Positions 8,595 through 17,573 of a stretch of 64,000 nucleotides of DNA are shown here, in pieces. The notes beneath the pieces are model-generated. The model saw only the letters and a program-made list of their open reading frames with translations. It had not been told where the DNA came from and did no database searches. The DNA is from Streptomyces griseoluteus (GTDB lineage Bacteria; Actinomycetota; Actinomycetes; Streptomycetales; Streptomycetaceae), in contig JOBE01000022.1 of NCBI GenBank assembly GCA_000717735.1, positions 110,902-174,901 of the forward strand. Reading direction: 5' to 3'. Each line of letters begins with the position of its first letter. Positions within the stretch are counted from its first letter, which is position 1. Position numbers and translations under genes: made by a program.

Positions 8595-9106
8595 TCGTCC
8601 TCGCCCCCCTCGGCTCCGGTCACGGGCACCGCGCTCAGCGCCGCGACCCGCCACGTGTCCTCGCCGGTGCGCGTCAGGACGGCCTCCAGGCGCTTGCGGT
8701 CGGTGGTCGGGCCGCCGGCCCCGCGCGGGGTGACGTCGACGCGGACGGTCGCGATGAGCTTCGCCGTACCGGCTCGCGTGTCCAGCGCGGTGAGGGCGGC
8801 CTCGGTGACCGTGGCGCGCGCCGAGGCGCCCACCGCGGCCTCGGTGCGGCCCAGTTCGGTGCGGAGCGGTCCGGTCGAGGCGTCGCGCCAGGCCCGGATG
8901 CCCGCTTCGGCGCGCTCGCGGGTCGAGGCGTCGAGCGTGTTCAGGACGGTGAGGCGGTGGCGGCCCTCGGCGAGGGCGGTGTCCCGTTCGCGGCCGAAGG
9001 CGAGTTCCTCGTCGGTGCGGGCCTGGGCGTAGGTCCAGGCGCCGGACCCGCAGAAGCCCAGGGCGACGACGAGGGCGCCGGCGCCGAGGATCCTGGCCCG
9101 CCTCAT
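8591..9106 (-). CDS. Mce-associated membrane protein (Mam)
   Basis: A 171-residue single-pass protein: an N-terminal helix (ILGAGALVVALGFCGSGAW) then an outside domain with 'HRLTVLNTLDASTRERAEAGIRAW', the same pattern as in the 7429-7971 product, so these two Mams are close paralogues. The ATG at 9106 overlaps the stop of mceF (ATGA). It is the first of four Mam genes that end the operon, more than the one or two most mce loci carry. Confidence 0.8.
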   Translation of the reverse strand: MRRARILGAGALVVALGFCGSGAWTYAQARTDEELAFGRERDTALAEGRHRLTVLNTLDASTRERAEAGIRAWRDASTGPLRTELGRTEAAVGASARATVTEAALTALDTRAGTAKLIATVRVDVTPRGAGGPTTDRKRLEAVLTRTGEDTWRVAALSAVPVTGAEGGEDE

Positions 9107-10413
9107 CGCGTGCTCCCGGTGATCGGGGTGGGCCCGGTGGTCGGGGCGCTCCCGGTGCCCAGGCCGAGGAGACCGGCCATGTCCTTCGGCCCGTCGGTGT
9201 GGCCGGGCAGCGCGAGCGCGCCGGGCAGGGTCGTCCGCGCGCCCGGTTTGGGGTGTGTGCTGCCCGAGGGCAGAGCGCCGGGCCTGGCCGGTTCGGGCAC
9301 CCCTCCGGCCTTCGGAGCCTGGGCCGAGCCGCGTACGTTGACCCCGGTGGCGGCGGAACTCGTGCAGGAGGCGCCGGTGTTGAGGGCGGGTGCCGTTCCC
9401 AGGTCGAGCCCGTTGCGGTAGCGCGTACCGCCGTATCCGGACGTGCAGGGCAGCGGCTTGAAGAAGGTGACGGCGAGACCGATCCTCAGGCGTCCTCCGT
9501 CGACGGCGGTGGCTCCGGCGGCGACGGCCGCCGGGAGCTTCACGAGCAGTTCCTCGGTGCCGCGTTGCCGGGTGACGGCGATCTCCGAGGTGGTGAGGAG
9601 GTTGGCGAGGACGACGCTGAGGCTCGGGTCGAGGTCGCGCAGGAGGCCGCTGACCTGGCCGGCCGCGTCGGGCGTGACGGCGAGGAGGCGGCGCAGGTCG
9701 GCGTCGGAGCCCTTCAGGGTGGCGGCGAGGTCGCGCGCGCCGGTGGCGAAGTCCCGGATGGCGCGGCTCTCTTCGGCCTGGGTGCGCAGGACGACCTCCC
9801 CGTCGTCGATGAGCCGGGTGGTGGCGGGCAGCGCGTCGTCGGCGGCCTGGACGAATCTGCTGCCGTTGTCGAGGAGGGCCTGGAGGTCGTCGCCGTGTCC
9901 CTCGAAGGCCTTGCCGAGTTCGTCGACGACCGTGCGCAGGGATTCCAGCGGTACGGAGCGGGTGAGGTCGTTCATGCTCGCGAGGACGTCGGTGACGGGC
10001 GCCGGTACCTGGGTGTCGGACTGCTCGACGCGGGCGCCGTCGGTGAGGAAGGGGCCGTCGTCGCTCTCGGGGCGCAGGTCGATGTACTGCTCGCCGACGG
10101 CGGAGAGTCCGGCGACGACGGCCCGCGCGTCGGCGGGGATCCGGGGGGCGGACTTCTTGATGCGCAGTTCGGCGACGACTCCGTCGGCGGTGAGGCCGAT
10201 GTCTCCGACGCGTCCCACGGAGACGCCCCGGTACGTGACGTCGGAGTGGGTGAACAGGCCTCCGGTACGGGCGAGATGGACCCGCACGGTGTAGTGGTCG
10301 GCGACTCCGGCGTAGCGGCCGAGGTCGGCGTAGCGGATGCCGACGAAGCCGAGGACGAGCACGGCGATGACGAGGAAGGCCAGGTTCTTCAGCCGTACGG
10401 TTCGGGTGATCAC
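9103..10413 (-). CDS. mceF: Mce family lipid-transport protein, sixth position (MceF)
   Basis: The 436-residue protein starts with a membrane anchor (NLAFLVIAVLVLGFVGI, residues 9-25), followed by an MlaD/Mce domain at about 35-115 (VTYRGVSVGRVGDI is the domain core) and a long helical region that builds the lipid-conducting tunnel in the Mce hexamer. The C-terminal about 90 residues are Pro/Gly/Thr-rich and probably disordered. The GTG start overlaps the mceE stop (GTGA). As sixth of six Mce genes in order it corresponds to MceF. A substrate such as a sterol or fatty acid cannot be read from sequence. Confidence 0.88.
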   Translation of the reverse strand: MITRTVRLKNLAFLVIAVLVLGFVGIRYADLGRYAGVADHYTVRVHLARTGGLFTHSDVTYRGVSVGRVGDIGLTADGVVAELRIKKSAPRIPADARAVVAGLSAVGEQYIDLRPESDDGPFLTDGARVEQSDTQVPAPVTDVLASMNDLTRSVPLESLRTVVDELGKAFEGHGDDLQALLDNGSRFVQAADDALPATTRLIDDGEVVLRTQAEESRAIRDFATGARDLAATLKGSDADLRRLLAVTPDAAGQVSGLLRDLDPSLSVVLANLLTTSEIAVTRQRGTEELLVKLPAAVAAGATAVDGGRLRIGLAVTFFKPLPCTSGYGGTRYRNGLDLGTAPALNTGASCTSSAATGVNVRGSAQAPKAGGVPEPARPGALPSGSTHPKPGARTTLPGALALPGHTDGPKDMAGLLGLGTGSAPTTGPTPITGSTR

Positions 10414-11627
10414 CGGTTCTCGCCTCCGTCCTTGGGTGGGGTGGCGGACTCCGGCGGGATGCCCGTACGGACCGGAGGCAGCGGGAGGGCCGTCTCCGGG
10501 CTCCGGGCGGTGCCGCCCGTCTCCCCTGGCTCACCGGAGGCCGGGGGCGAAGGGGAGGCGGTGGGCTCGGCCTGCGGGATCAGGGGCGGGATCACCTCGG
10601 TGCCGGGGGCGGCGGCGAGGTGCAGATAGGTGTTGAGGTAGTCGCCCTTGACGCCCCGCATGACCTCGTCGGTGAAGGGATACGTCAGGAGGACCTGGAG
10701 CGATGCGGGCAGGTCGGCACCGGCGTCCGCGAGTGCCTTCAGGGTGGGCGCGAGGGCCTTGAGGTCGGCGACCATGTCCTTCTTGCTCGCGTCGATGGTG
10801 GTGACGGCGACGCCGGACAGCGTGTCCAGGGCGCGCAGCATGGTCAGCAGGGACCCTCGCTGGTTCTCCAGGGTCTTCAGTCCTGGCGAGAGGCCGGTGA
10901 GGACCGTGTCGACGTCCTTCTGGCGGCCGGCGAGGGTGGCGGAGAGCCGGTTGACGCCGTCGAGGGCGCGGGTGATGTCGCCGCGGTGCGCGTCCAGGGT
11001 CGTCACCAGGGTGTTCACGCGCTTCAGCATCGAGCGGACCTCGGGTTCGCGGCCGCCGAGCGCCGCGTCGAGTTCGCGGGTGATGGTCTTGAGCTGGTTG
11101 ACGCCGCCGCCGTTGAGCAGCAGGGACAGCGCACCGAACACCTCCTCGACCTCGGTGTTGCGGCTGGTCCGGGCCAGCGGGATGACGCTGCCGTCGGCGA
11201 GCCGTCCACCGCCGTCCTTCCGGGGGGCGACGAGCTGGATGTACTTCTCGCCGAGGAGGCTCGACTGTTCCAGGCGGGCGCTCGCGTCCGCGGGCAGCCG
11301 GACGTCGCCGTTGATGGCGAGGGTGACGCGGGCGGACCAGGTGCCGGTCGCGAGCTCGATGGCGGTGACACGGCCGACGGCGACGTCGTTGACCTTGACC
11401 GCGGACTGCGGGACGAGGCTGAGTACGTCGTCGAGTTCGGCGGTGACCGTGTAGGGGTGGGCGCCGAGGTCGGCGCCGCCGGGCAGGGGCAGGTCCTCGA
11501 TGCCGTCGAAGCGGAACGGGTTCGCGGGGACGGCGCCGAGGAGGAGGGCGAGTCCCACGCCGAGGGCGACCAGTCCGGCCGCGCCGGTGGCGGCGGCCTT
11601 GGCGGAGGGCGGGGTGCCGCGTCTCAT
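10410..11627 (-). CDS. mceE: Mce family protein, fifth position (MceE/LprK-like) lacking the lipobox cysteine
   Basis: The 405-residue product aligns by pattern with MceE/LprK: after the anchor comes '[22 protein letters not shown]', then the MlaD core '[13 protein letters not shown]' and a helical tunnel domain. MceE homologues are usually lipoproteins with a Cys just before this 'PLPGG' segment. Here the corresponding stretch reads [15 protein letters not shown] with no Cys, so attachment must be through the hydrophobic helix (about residues 18-34). The C-terminal about 70 residues are Pro/Ser-rich. The ATG overlaps the mceD stop (ATGA). Confidence 0.87.
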   Translation of the reverse strand: MRRGTPPSAKAAATGAAGLVALGVGLALLLGAVPANPFRFDGIEDLPLPGGADLGAHPYTVTAELDDVLSLVPQSAVKVNDVAVGRVTAIELATGTWSARVTLAINGDVRLPADASARLEQSSLLGEKYIQLVAPRKDGGGRLADGSVIPLARTSRNTEVEEVFGALSLLLNGGGVNQLKTITRELDAALGGREPEVRSMLKRVNTLVTTLDAHRGDITRALDGVNRLSATLAGRQKDVDTVLTGLSPGLKTLENQRGSLLTMLRALDTLSGVAVTTIDASKKDMVADLKALAPTLKALADAGADLPASLQVLLTYPFTDEVMRGVKGDYLNTYLHLAAAPGTEVIPPLIPQAEPTASPSPPASGEPGETGGTARSPETALPLPPVRTGIPPESATPPKDGGENR

Positions 11628-12652
11628 CGCTTCTCCTCTCCGGTGCTCGTGGAGGAGGCGCCGGACACCGGAAGCGGGAGGAGGGGGCCGCCCATGCTGA
11701 TCTCGTTGAGGTTGGCGCGGCCGTCGATGGTGCGGGTGTCCGGGTCGTACGCGTTGACGAGGTTGCCGGCGGCGAGCGGGGCGACGTCGAGGGCCTCGGC
11801 GAGGGAGGCGCGCTGGTCGACGAGGGTCCGGGTGAGGGGCACGAGCCGGTCGACGTTCTTCTTCAGTTCGCCGCGGTTGTCCTTGATGAAGGTCTTGACC
11901 TGGGCGAGGGCCTTGCCGAGTTCCTTGAGGGCGGCGGCGAGGTCGTCCTTGTTCTCGGCGAAGTAGCCGACGACGTCGTCCAGGCGTTCCTGCGCGGTGC
12001 GGACGGCGCCGTCCTTCCTCTTGAGCATGGTGGTGAAGGTCTGGAGCTGGCCGAGGGTGGTGAAGAGGTCCTCGCTGCTGCCGTCGAGGGTCTTGGCGGC
12101 CTTGCCGAACTGTTCGATGGAGGTGCCGATCGCCGCGCCGTTGCCCTTGAGGTTCTCGGCGCCGGTGTCGAGGAGTTCGGACAGGGCCCCCGTGGAGTTG
12201 GCGCCGTCGGGGCCGAGGGCACGGCTCAGTTCGGTGAGGGAGGCGTAGAGCTGGTCGATCTCGACGGGGACGCGGTTGCGGTCGGCGGGCAGGTCGGCGC
12301 CGTCGGTGAGGGCGGGGCCCGTGCTGTAGGCGGGGGTGAGCTGGACGTAGCGGTCGGCGACGATGCTGGGGGCGACGACGAGGGCCCGCGCGTCGGCGGG
12401 GACGCGTACGCCCTCGTCGAGGCGGAGTTCGACGCGTACCCGAGTGCCCTGGGGCTGTACGGACTTCACCTCTCCGACCCGTACGCCGAGGACGCGCAGG
12501 TCGGATCCCGCGTAGATGCCGACGGCCCGGTCGAACCAGGCGGTGACGCGGATGCCGTCGGTGTCGAGGAACCGTACGGCGACGAGGCCGCAGGCCGCGA
12601 GCACCGCGAGGGCGAGTCCCGCGACGAGGGGTTTTCTGGCCTTGGTCATCAT
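11624..12652 (-). CDS. mceD: Mce family protein, fourth position (MceD)
   Basis: A 342-residue Mce protein. An N-terminal helix ([21 protein letters not shown]) is followed by the MlaD domain ([15 protein letters not shown] core, about residues 50-63) and a long amphipathic helical region rich in Leu heptads. The helix contains LAAC at 18-21, which fits a lipobox, but hydrophobic residues continue past the Cys, so it may simply be a membrane anchor. The start overlaps the mceC stop. Length is shorter than mycobacterial MceD because the C-terminal Pro-rich tail is small. Confidence 0.87.
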   Translation of the reverse strand: MMTKARKPLVAGLALAVLAACGLVAVRFLDTDGIRVTAWFDRAVGIYAGSDLRVLGVRVGEVKSVQPQGTRVRVELRLDEGVRVPADARALVVAPSIVADRYVQLTPAYSTGPALTDGADLPADRNRVPVEIDQLYASLTELSRALGPDGANSTGALSELLDTGAENLKGNGAAIGTSIEQFGKAAKTLDGSSEDLFTTLGQLQTFTTMLKRKDGAVRTAQERLDDVVGYFAENKDDLAAALKELGKALAQVKTFIKDNRGELKKNVDRLVPLTRTLVDQRASLAEALDVAPLAAGNLVNAYDPDTRTIDGRANLNEISMGGPLLPLPVSGASSTSTGEEKR

Positions 12653-13695
12653 TCACCGCTCCCCGTGGCCGCCGCCTGCTGTTTCGGCGGCCGGCATCCG
12701 GACGTGGGCTGCGAGGCTTCGGGCAGGTAGGTGCGGGGCACGACGCCGCACAGGTAGCTGTCGAACCAGCGGCCGTTGCCGAGGGTGTTGCCGACGAGCC
12801 GGTAGTACGGGCCGATGAGCGCGAGGGTCTTGTCGAGCTGGCCGCTGTTCTTCTCCAGGACGCCGGTGACGCGGCTGAGGGCCTTGAGGGTCGGGCCGAG
12901 CTGCCGGTCGTTGTCGCCGACGAGGCCGCTGAGTTCGGTGCCCAGGCTCCGGCTTCCCTTGAGGAGGGCACGGATGGCGTCGCGGCGCTTCTTCAGCTCC
13001 CCGAGCAGCGAGCCGCCGTCCTCGATGAGGGTCTCGAAGCTGGACTTCTTGGTCTCCAGGGTCTTGGTGAACTTCTTGCTGTTCCGCAGGAGCCGGTCGA
13101 GTTCGGTGTCCCGCTTGGAGACGGACTTCGACAGTTCGGAGAGGCCGGTGGCGGCGTTGCGGACGTGCGGCGGCGAGTTCTTGAAGGTGTCGGAGATCGT
13201 CCGGAAGCTCTCCGCGAGCTTCTCGGTGTCGAGGTCGTCGACGGTGCCGCTGAGGTCCTGGAAGGCCTGCGTCACGTCGTACGGGGAGGTGGTGCGGGTC
13301 TGCGGGATGCGGGTTCCCGGGTCCTGCGGTGCGGAGCCCAGGGGGTCGAGTGCCAGGTACTTCTCGCCGAGGAGGGTCTTGATGGCGATGGCGGCGGTCG
13401 ACCGGTCGCCGATCCAGGCGTCGCCGACCTCGAAGGTCACCTTGACCTTGGGGCCGTCGAGGGAGACCTCGGTGACCTTGCCGACCTTGACCCCGGCGAT
13501 GCGCACCTCGTCGCCCGCGTCGAGCCCCGCGGACTCGGAGAAGTCGGCGCTGTAGGAGGTGCCGCCGCCGACGAGGGGCAGCCGTTCCACGTTGTAGGCG
13601 AGGGCGGTGATCAGGCCGAGGAGCAGGAGGCCGACGACGGCGACGGCGACGGGGCTGCGTTCCTTGACCGGCTTGAACCGGCGGCGGGCGGTCAT
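12649..13695 (-). CDS. mceC: Mce family protein, third position (MceC)
   Basis: The 348-residue product has an anchor at about residues 16-34 ([19 protein letters not shown]), an MlaD domain with [16 protein letters not shown], then a helical tunnel segment ('[19 protein letters not shown]') and a C-terminal '[14 protein letters not shown]' motif with the paired Cys pattern typical of actinobacterial MceC. The ATG at 13695 overlaps the mceB stop (ATGA), which decides the start over longer in-frame extensions. It works as one chain of the hetero-hexameric lipid channel. Confidence 0.88.
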   Translation of the reverse strand: MTARRRFKPVKERSPVAVAVVGLLLLGLITALAYNVERLPLVGGGTSYSADFSESAGLDAGDEVRIAGVKVGKVTEVSLDGPKVKVTFEVGDAWIGDRSTAAIAIKTLLGEKYLALDPLGSAPQDPGTRIPQTRTTSPYDVTQAFQDLSGTVDDLDTEKLAESFRTISDTFKNSPPHVRNAATGLSELSKSVSKRDTELDRLLRNSKKFTKTLETKKSSFETLIEDGGSLLGELKKRRDAIRALLKGSRSLGTELSGLVGDNDRQLGPTLKALSRVTGVLEKNSGQLDKTLALIGPYYRLVGNTLGNGRWFDSYLCGVVPRTYLPEASQPTSGCRPPKQQAAATGSGE

Positions 13696-14747
13696 CCGCG
13701 GCACCTCGGTTCGGTCACGGCGATGCCGGTCGGCGGCTTCGAGCCGTCGGACGTTCCCACGCCGCTCACGCGCGCCTCGCAGAGGTAGAGGTTGAACCAC
13801 GATCCGTACGAGGACAGCCGGGCCAGGGCGGTCATCTTGGCGGGGGTGTTGGCGAGGAACCTCTCGATGGCGGGGGTGTGGTCGCCGAGGGTGCCCGAGA
13901 GCCGGCCCAGTTCACGGATGTCCTTCTTGAGGGGGGCGCGGCCTTCCTGGAAGAGGCCGGCGGTCGTCGTGGTGAGGTCGCCGATGGCCTGGACCGCCTC
14001 GCCGAGGGGTTTGCGGTCGGTGTTGAAGCCGGTGACGAGTTTCTGAAGAGTGACGACGAGGTCGCCGAAGGCGGCCTCGCGGCTGTTGAGGGTGGTCAGG
14101 ACGGTGTTGAGGTGGGTCACGACCTTGCCGATGACCTCGTCCTTGGCGGCCACGGTCTTCGTGAGGGAGCCGATGTGCCGCATGAGGCTGTCGACGGTTC
14201 CGCTCTCGCCCTGGAGGACCTGCACGAGCGATCCGGCGAGGTCGTTGACGTCGCCGGGCGAGAGTCCCTCGAAGAGGGGCTTGAACCCGTTGAACAGCAG
14301 GGTCAGGTCGAGGGCGGGGGTGGTGCGGTCGAGCGGGATGGTCTCCCCCGCGCCGAGGGTGCCGGTGAGGTCCCCGCTGCCGCGGCCGAGGGAGACGTAG
14401 CGCTGTCCGACCATGTTGAGGTACTTGACTGCGGCGGTGGCGGACCGGGGCAGGGTGCGGTCCTCGTGGACCGAGAAGGTGACCTGGGCGGTGCGGCGTT
14501 CGACGACGCGCACGTCGGTCACCTCGCCCACCTTCACTCCCGCGATGCGCACCGAGTCGCCCTTGACGAGTCCGGTGACGTCGGTGAACAGCGCCTTGTA
14601 CGTGCGGGTGGCGGCGCCGACGCCGGTGTCGGCGATGCTGAGGCCGAGCACGGTGGTGGCCAGGGCCGTGACGAGGACGAACGCGAGGGACTTCAGTACG
14701 GTCCCGGTGAGGCCGCGTCGCCGCGTGTGGGCGGGTCGGGTCGTCAT
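13692..14747 (-). CDS. mceB: Mce family protein, second position (MceB)
   Basis: A 351-residue protein with an N-terminal anchor (LKSLAFVLVTALATTVLGL), an MlaD core ([16 protein letters not shown]), a helical domain and the C-terminal 'GSWFNLYLCEAR' motif that parallels the one in MceC; both end with a second Cys (PRC), so a disulfide in the extracytoplasmic domain is plausible. The start overlaps the mceA stop by 4 nt. It is part of the Mce hexamer that carries lipid across the cell envelope. Confidence 0.88.
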   Translation of the reverse strand: MTTRPAHTRRRGLTGTVLKSLAFVLVTALATTVLGLSIADTGVGAATRTYKALFTDVTGLVKGDSVRIAGVKVGEVTDVRVVERRTAQVTFSVHEDRTLPRSATAAVKYLNMVGQRYVSLGRGSGDLTGTLGAGETIPLDRTTPALDLTLLFNGFKPLFEGLSPGDVNDLAGSLVQVLQGESGTVDSLMRHIGSLTKTVAAKDEVIGKVVTHLNTVLTTLNSREAAFGDLVVTLQKLVTGFNTDRKPLGEAVQAIGDLTTTTAGLFQEGRAPLKKDIRELGRLSGTLGDHTPAIERFLANTPAKMTALARLSSYGSWFNLYLCEARVSGVGTSDGSKPPTGIAVTEPRCRG

Positions 14748-15997
14748 CGCAGGGTCACCTCCGCGCCGCGGAACGCGGGTCCGGCCAGCAGGCTGCTCCA
14801 GTCCGGCAGGTCGCCGGGCCGCTTCTTCGCCGCGGGGGCGAGGAGTTCGTTGACGAGGTCGTTCTCCTGAGGGGAGTTGGCGGGTCCGAGGTCCTGCTCG
14901 GCGGCTGCGGACGCCCGTGCGGCGGGTGCGGCGGGCGCGCCGAGGTAGGGCACGGGGTGGCAGCGCGGGCCGCCGCCTGAGCCGTACGAGGGCCGGTCAC
15001 GGCCGGGGACGTAGGCGCCGCGCGAGGGCACGGTGGTCACGTCGACGTGCAGTCCCGGCCGGCCGGTGCCCTTGCCGAGCGCCTTGTCCATGGCGGGCAC
15101 GAACTGGGCCAGGGTGCGCAGGGTGCAGGGGAAGGAGGGCGAGTACTCGGCGAGCAGTTCCAAGGTGGGCCTGCTGGTGGCGCTGAGGCGGATGATGTTG
15201 TCCTTGTTCTGCCGCAGGAAGGCGGTCAGGTCCTGGGCCGTGCGGGTGGCGGCGCCGAGGGTGCCCGCGAGGGCGGCCTCCTTCTCGGCGAGGGTGCCGC
15301 TGGTGGTGGTGAAGTCGGTGAGGGCGGTGACGATGTCGGGGGCCGCGTCCGCGTAGAGGTGGCTGACCTTCACGAGTTGTTTCAGGTCGCGGGTGAGGGC
15401 GGGCAGCTGGGGGTTGAACTTCCGCAGGTGCGCGTCCAGTCGGGCGAGGGTCTCGCCGAGCTTGTCGCCGCGTCCTTCGAGGGCCTGGGAGACGGCCGAC
15501 AGGGTCGCCGACAGTTTCTGCGGCTGGACGGCGGTGAGCAGGGGCAGGACGTTGTCGAGGACCTGCTGCAGTTCGACGGCGTTGCTCGACCGGTCCTCGG
15601 GGATGACGGCTCCGGGGTCCAGGGACCCCGACGAGGGGTCCTCGGGCGGTACGAGGGCGACGAACCGTTCGCCGAAGAGCGTCGTGGGCAGCATCTGCGC
15701 GCGGACGTCGGACGGGACGTGACGCAGGGTCCCGGGCCGCATGGCGAGGGTGAGGCGCGCTCCGCCGTCGCGGGCGTCGATGGCCCGGACCTCGCCGATG
15801 ACGACGCCGCGCAGTTTCACCTCGGCGCCGAGGTGCATCTCGTTGCCGATGCTGCCGGTCTCGACGACGACCGGGTCGGAATCGGTGAAGCGCTTGTCGT
15901 AGACGGCGACCGCCAGCCAGGCGAGCAGGGCGGGTACGAGCAGGAACACGACGCCTGCGAACCGGCGGCGCAGGGTCTCGGCCGTGGAATCGCTCAT
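14744..15997 (-). CDS. mceA: Mce family protein, first position (MceA)
   Basis: The 417-residue product has an N-terminal anchor (FAGVVFLLVPALLAWLAVAVY), an MlaD domain (AEVKLRGVVIGEVRAI), a helical region with 'QQVLDNVLPLLTAVQPQKLSATLSAVSQAL' type heptads and a Pro/Ala-rich tail. It follows the two yrbE permease genes directly (1-nt gap from yrbEB stop to the ATG), the standard place for mceA. 'FPCTLRTLAQFVP' near residue 290 is a family trait of MceA in streptomycetes. Confidence 0.88.
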   Translation of the reverse strand: MSDSTAETLRRRFAGVVFLLVPALLAWLAVAVYDKRFTDSDPVVVETGSIGNEMHLGAEVKLRGVVIGEVRAIDARDGGARLTLAMRPGTLRHVPSDVRAQMLPTTLFGERFVALVPPEDPSSGSLDPGAVIPEDRSSNAVELQQVLDNVLPLLTAVQPQKLSATLSAVSQALEGRGDKLGETLARLDAHLRKFNPQLPALTRDLKQLVKVSHLYADAAPDIVTALTDFTTTSGTLAEKEAALAGTLGAATRTAQDLTAFLRQNKDNIIRLSATSRPTLELLAEYSPSFPCTLRTLAQFVPAMDKALGKGTGRPGLHVDVTTVPSRGAYVPGRDRPSYGSGGGPRCHPVPYLGAPAAPAARASAAAEQDLGPANSPQENDLVNELLAPAAKKRPGDLPDWSSLLAGPAFRGAEVTLR

Positions 15998-15998
15998 C

Positions 15999-16805
15999 TC
16001 ACCCCGCCACCTTCACGGTCGTGGTCGCGCCCCAGAGGGCCAGCGACAGGAAGAAGTCGGTGACGCTGATCAGCACGATGGCGTTGCGCACGGAACGGCC
16101 GACCGCGATGCCGACGCCGGCGGGGCCGCCGGAGGCGCGGAAGCCGTAGTAGCAGTGGGCGATGATCACCATCACGCTGAAGATCAGCACTTTGAGCATC
16201 GAGAGGAGGACGTCGGTCGGCGAGAGGAAGAGGTTGAAGTAGTGGTCGTACGTGCCCCGGGACTGGCCGTTGAACAGGACCGTCACGTAGCGGGAGGCCA
16301 GGTAGGAGGAGAGCAGGCCGATCGCGTACAGCGGGACGATCGCGACGACGCCCGCGATGATGCGGGTGGTGACCAGGTACGGCATGGAGCGGATGCCCAT
16401 GCCTTCGAGGGCGTCGACCTCCTCGTTGATGCGCATCGCGCCGAGCTGGGCGGTGAATCCGGCGCCGACGGTCGCGGAGAGGGCGAGTCCGGCGACGAGC
16501 GGGGCGATCTCCCGCGTGTTGAAGTAGGCGGACACGAATCCGGTGAACGCGGCGGTGCCGATCTGTTCGAGGGCCGCGTGCCCCTGGAGGCCGACGACGG
16601 TTCCGGTGAACAGCGTCATCGCGATCATGACGCCGATGGTGCCGCCGATGACGCCGAGGCCGCCGGAGCCGAAGGCGACCTCGGCGAGCAGCCGTTGCAC
16701 CTCCTTGAGGTAGCGGCGCAGCGTGCGGGGGATCCAGAGCAGGGCTCTGACGTAGAACAGGAGCTGGTCGCCGGAACGGTCGAGCCAGACGAACGGGGAG
16801 GCCAT
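15999..16805 (-). CDS. yrbEB: MlaE/YrbE-family ABC permease, second copy (YrbEB)
   Basis: A 268-residue integral membrane permease with five to six helices and the MlaE-family loop 'ALGMRINEEVDALEGMGI'-like coupling segment (here QLGAMRINEEVDALEGMGIR) that docks to the ATPase. Together with YrbEA it forms the transmembrane core on which the Mce hexamer sits. Three bases separate it from the yrbEA stop. The order mceG-yrbEA-yrbEB-mceABCDEF is that of the single mce cluster of streptomycetes, in which the ATPase is encoded in the operon rather than elsewhere as in mycobacteria. Confidence 0.92.
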   Translation of the reverse strand: MASPFVWLDRSGDQLLFYVRALLWIPRTLRRYLKEVQRLLAEVAFGSGGLGVIGGTIGVMIAMTLFTGTVVGLQGHAALEQIGTAAFTGFVSAYFNTREIAPLVAGLALSATVGAGFTAQLGAMRINEEVDALEGMGIRSMPYLVTTRIIAGVVAIVPLYAIGLLSSYLASRYVTVLFNGQSRGTYDHYFNLFLSPTDVLLSMLKVLIFSVMVIIAHCYYGFRASGGPAGVGIAVGRSVRNAIVLISVTDFFLSLALWGATTTVKVAG

Positions 16806-16808
16806 GGG

Positions 16809-17573
16809 TCAGCCTCCCTTCGGCGGGACGATCTGCAGGTAGATGCCCGTCAGCACCATGTTCACGAAGAACAGCAGCATGAAGGTGATGACGACGGACT
16901 GGTTGACGGCGTCGCCGACCCCCTTGGGGCCGCCGCGGGGGTTGAGGCCCCGGTAGGCGGCGACGATGCCCGCGATGAACCCGAAGATCAGGGCCTTGAG
17001 TTCGCTGATGTAGAGGTCGGGCAGCTGGGCGAGGGCGGAGAAGCTGGAGAGGTAGGCACCGGGGGTGCCGCCCTGGAGGACGATGTTGAAGAAGTAGCCG
17101 CCGAGGGTGCCGACGACGGAGACCATCCCGTTGAGGAGCACGGCGACCGCCATGGTGGCGAGGACGCGGGGGACGACGAGTCGCTGGACGGGCGAGACGC
17201 CCATGACCTCCATCGCGTCGAGTTCCTCCCGGATCTTGCGGGAGCCGAGGTCGGCGCAGATGGCGGAGCCGCCCGCGCCGGCGATCAGGAGGGCGACGAT
17301 GAGCGGGCTCGCCTGCTGGATGACGGCGAGGACGCTGGCGCCGCCGGTGAACGACTGGGCGCCCAGCTGCTGGGTGAGCGAGCCGACCTGGAGGGCGATG
17401 ACGGCGCCGAACGGGATGGAGACGAGCGCGGCCGGCAGGATGGTGACGCTCGCGACGAACCAGAACTGCTCGATGAACTCCCGGAACTGGAACGGTCGCC
17501 GGAAGACGGCCCGGCTCACCTCGGCGGCGAGGGCGAAGAGGCGGCCGGTCTGCCGCAGCGCCCCGGTGATCAC
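16809..17573 (-). CDS. yrbEA: MlaE/YrbE-family ABC permease, first copy (YrbEA)
   Basis: From the GTG at 17573, which overlaps the mceG stop (GTGA), the product is 254 residues with an amphipathic N-terminus and five to six membrane helices. The conserved 'ICADLGSRKIREELDAMEVMGV' loop is the coupling helix for the MceG ATPase, and 'NPRGGPKGVGDAVNQSVV' is the C-terminal family motif. It acts as half of the permease dimer of the Mce importer. Confidence 0.92.
   Translation of the reverse strand: MITGALRQTGRLFALAAEVSRAVFRRPFQFREFIEQFWFVASVTILPAALVSIPFGAVIALQVGSLTQQLGAQSFTGGASVLAVIQQASPLIVALLIAGAGGSAICADLGSRKIREELDAMEVMGVSPVQRLVVPRVLATMAVAVLLNGMVSVVGTLGGYFFNIVLQGGTPGAYLSSFSALAQLPDLYISELKALIFGFIAGIVAAYRGLNPRGGPKGVGDAVNQSVVITFMLLFFVNMVLTGIYLQIVPPKGG

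Noticed and set aside
11624..12652. MceD as a certain lipoprotein because of LAAC in its helix
   Set aside because: Hydrophobic residues continue for seven positions after the Cys, which fits a membrane helix at least as well; kept only as a possibility.
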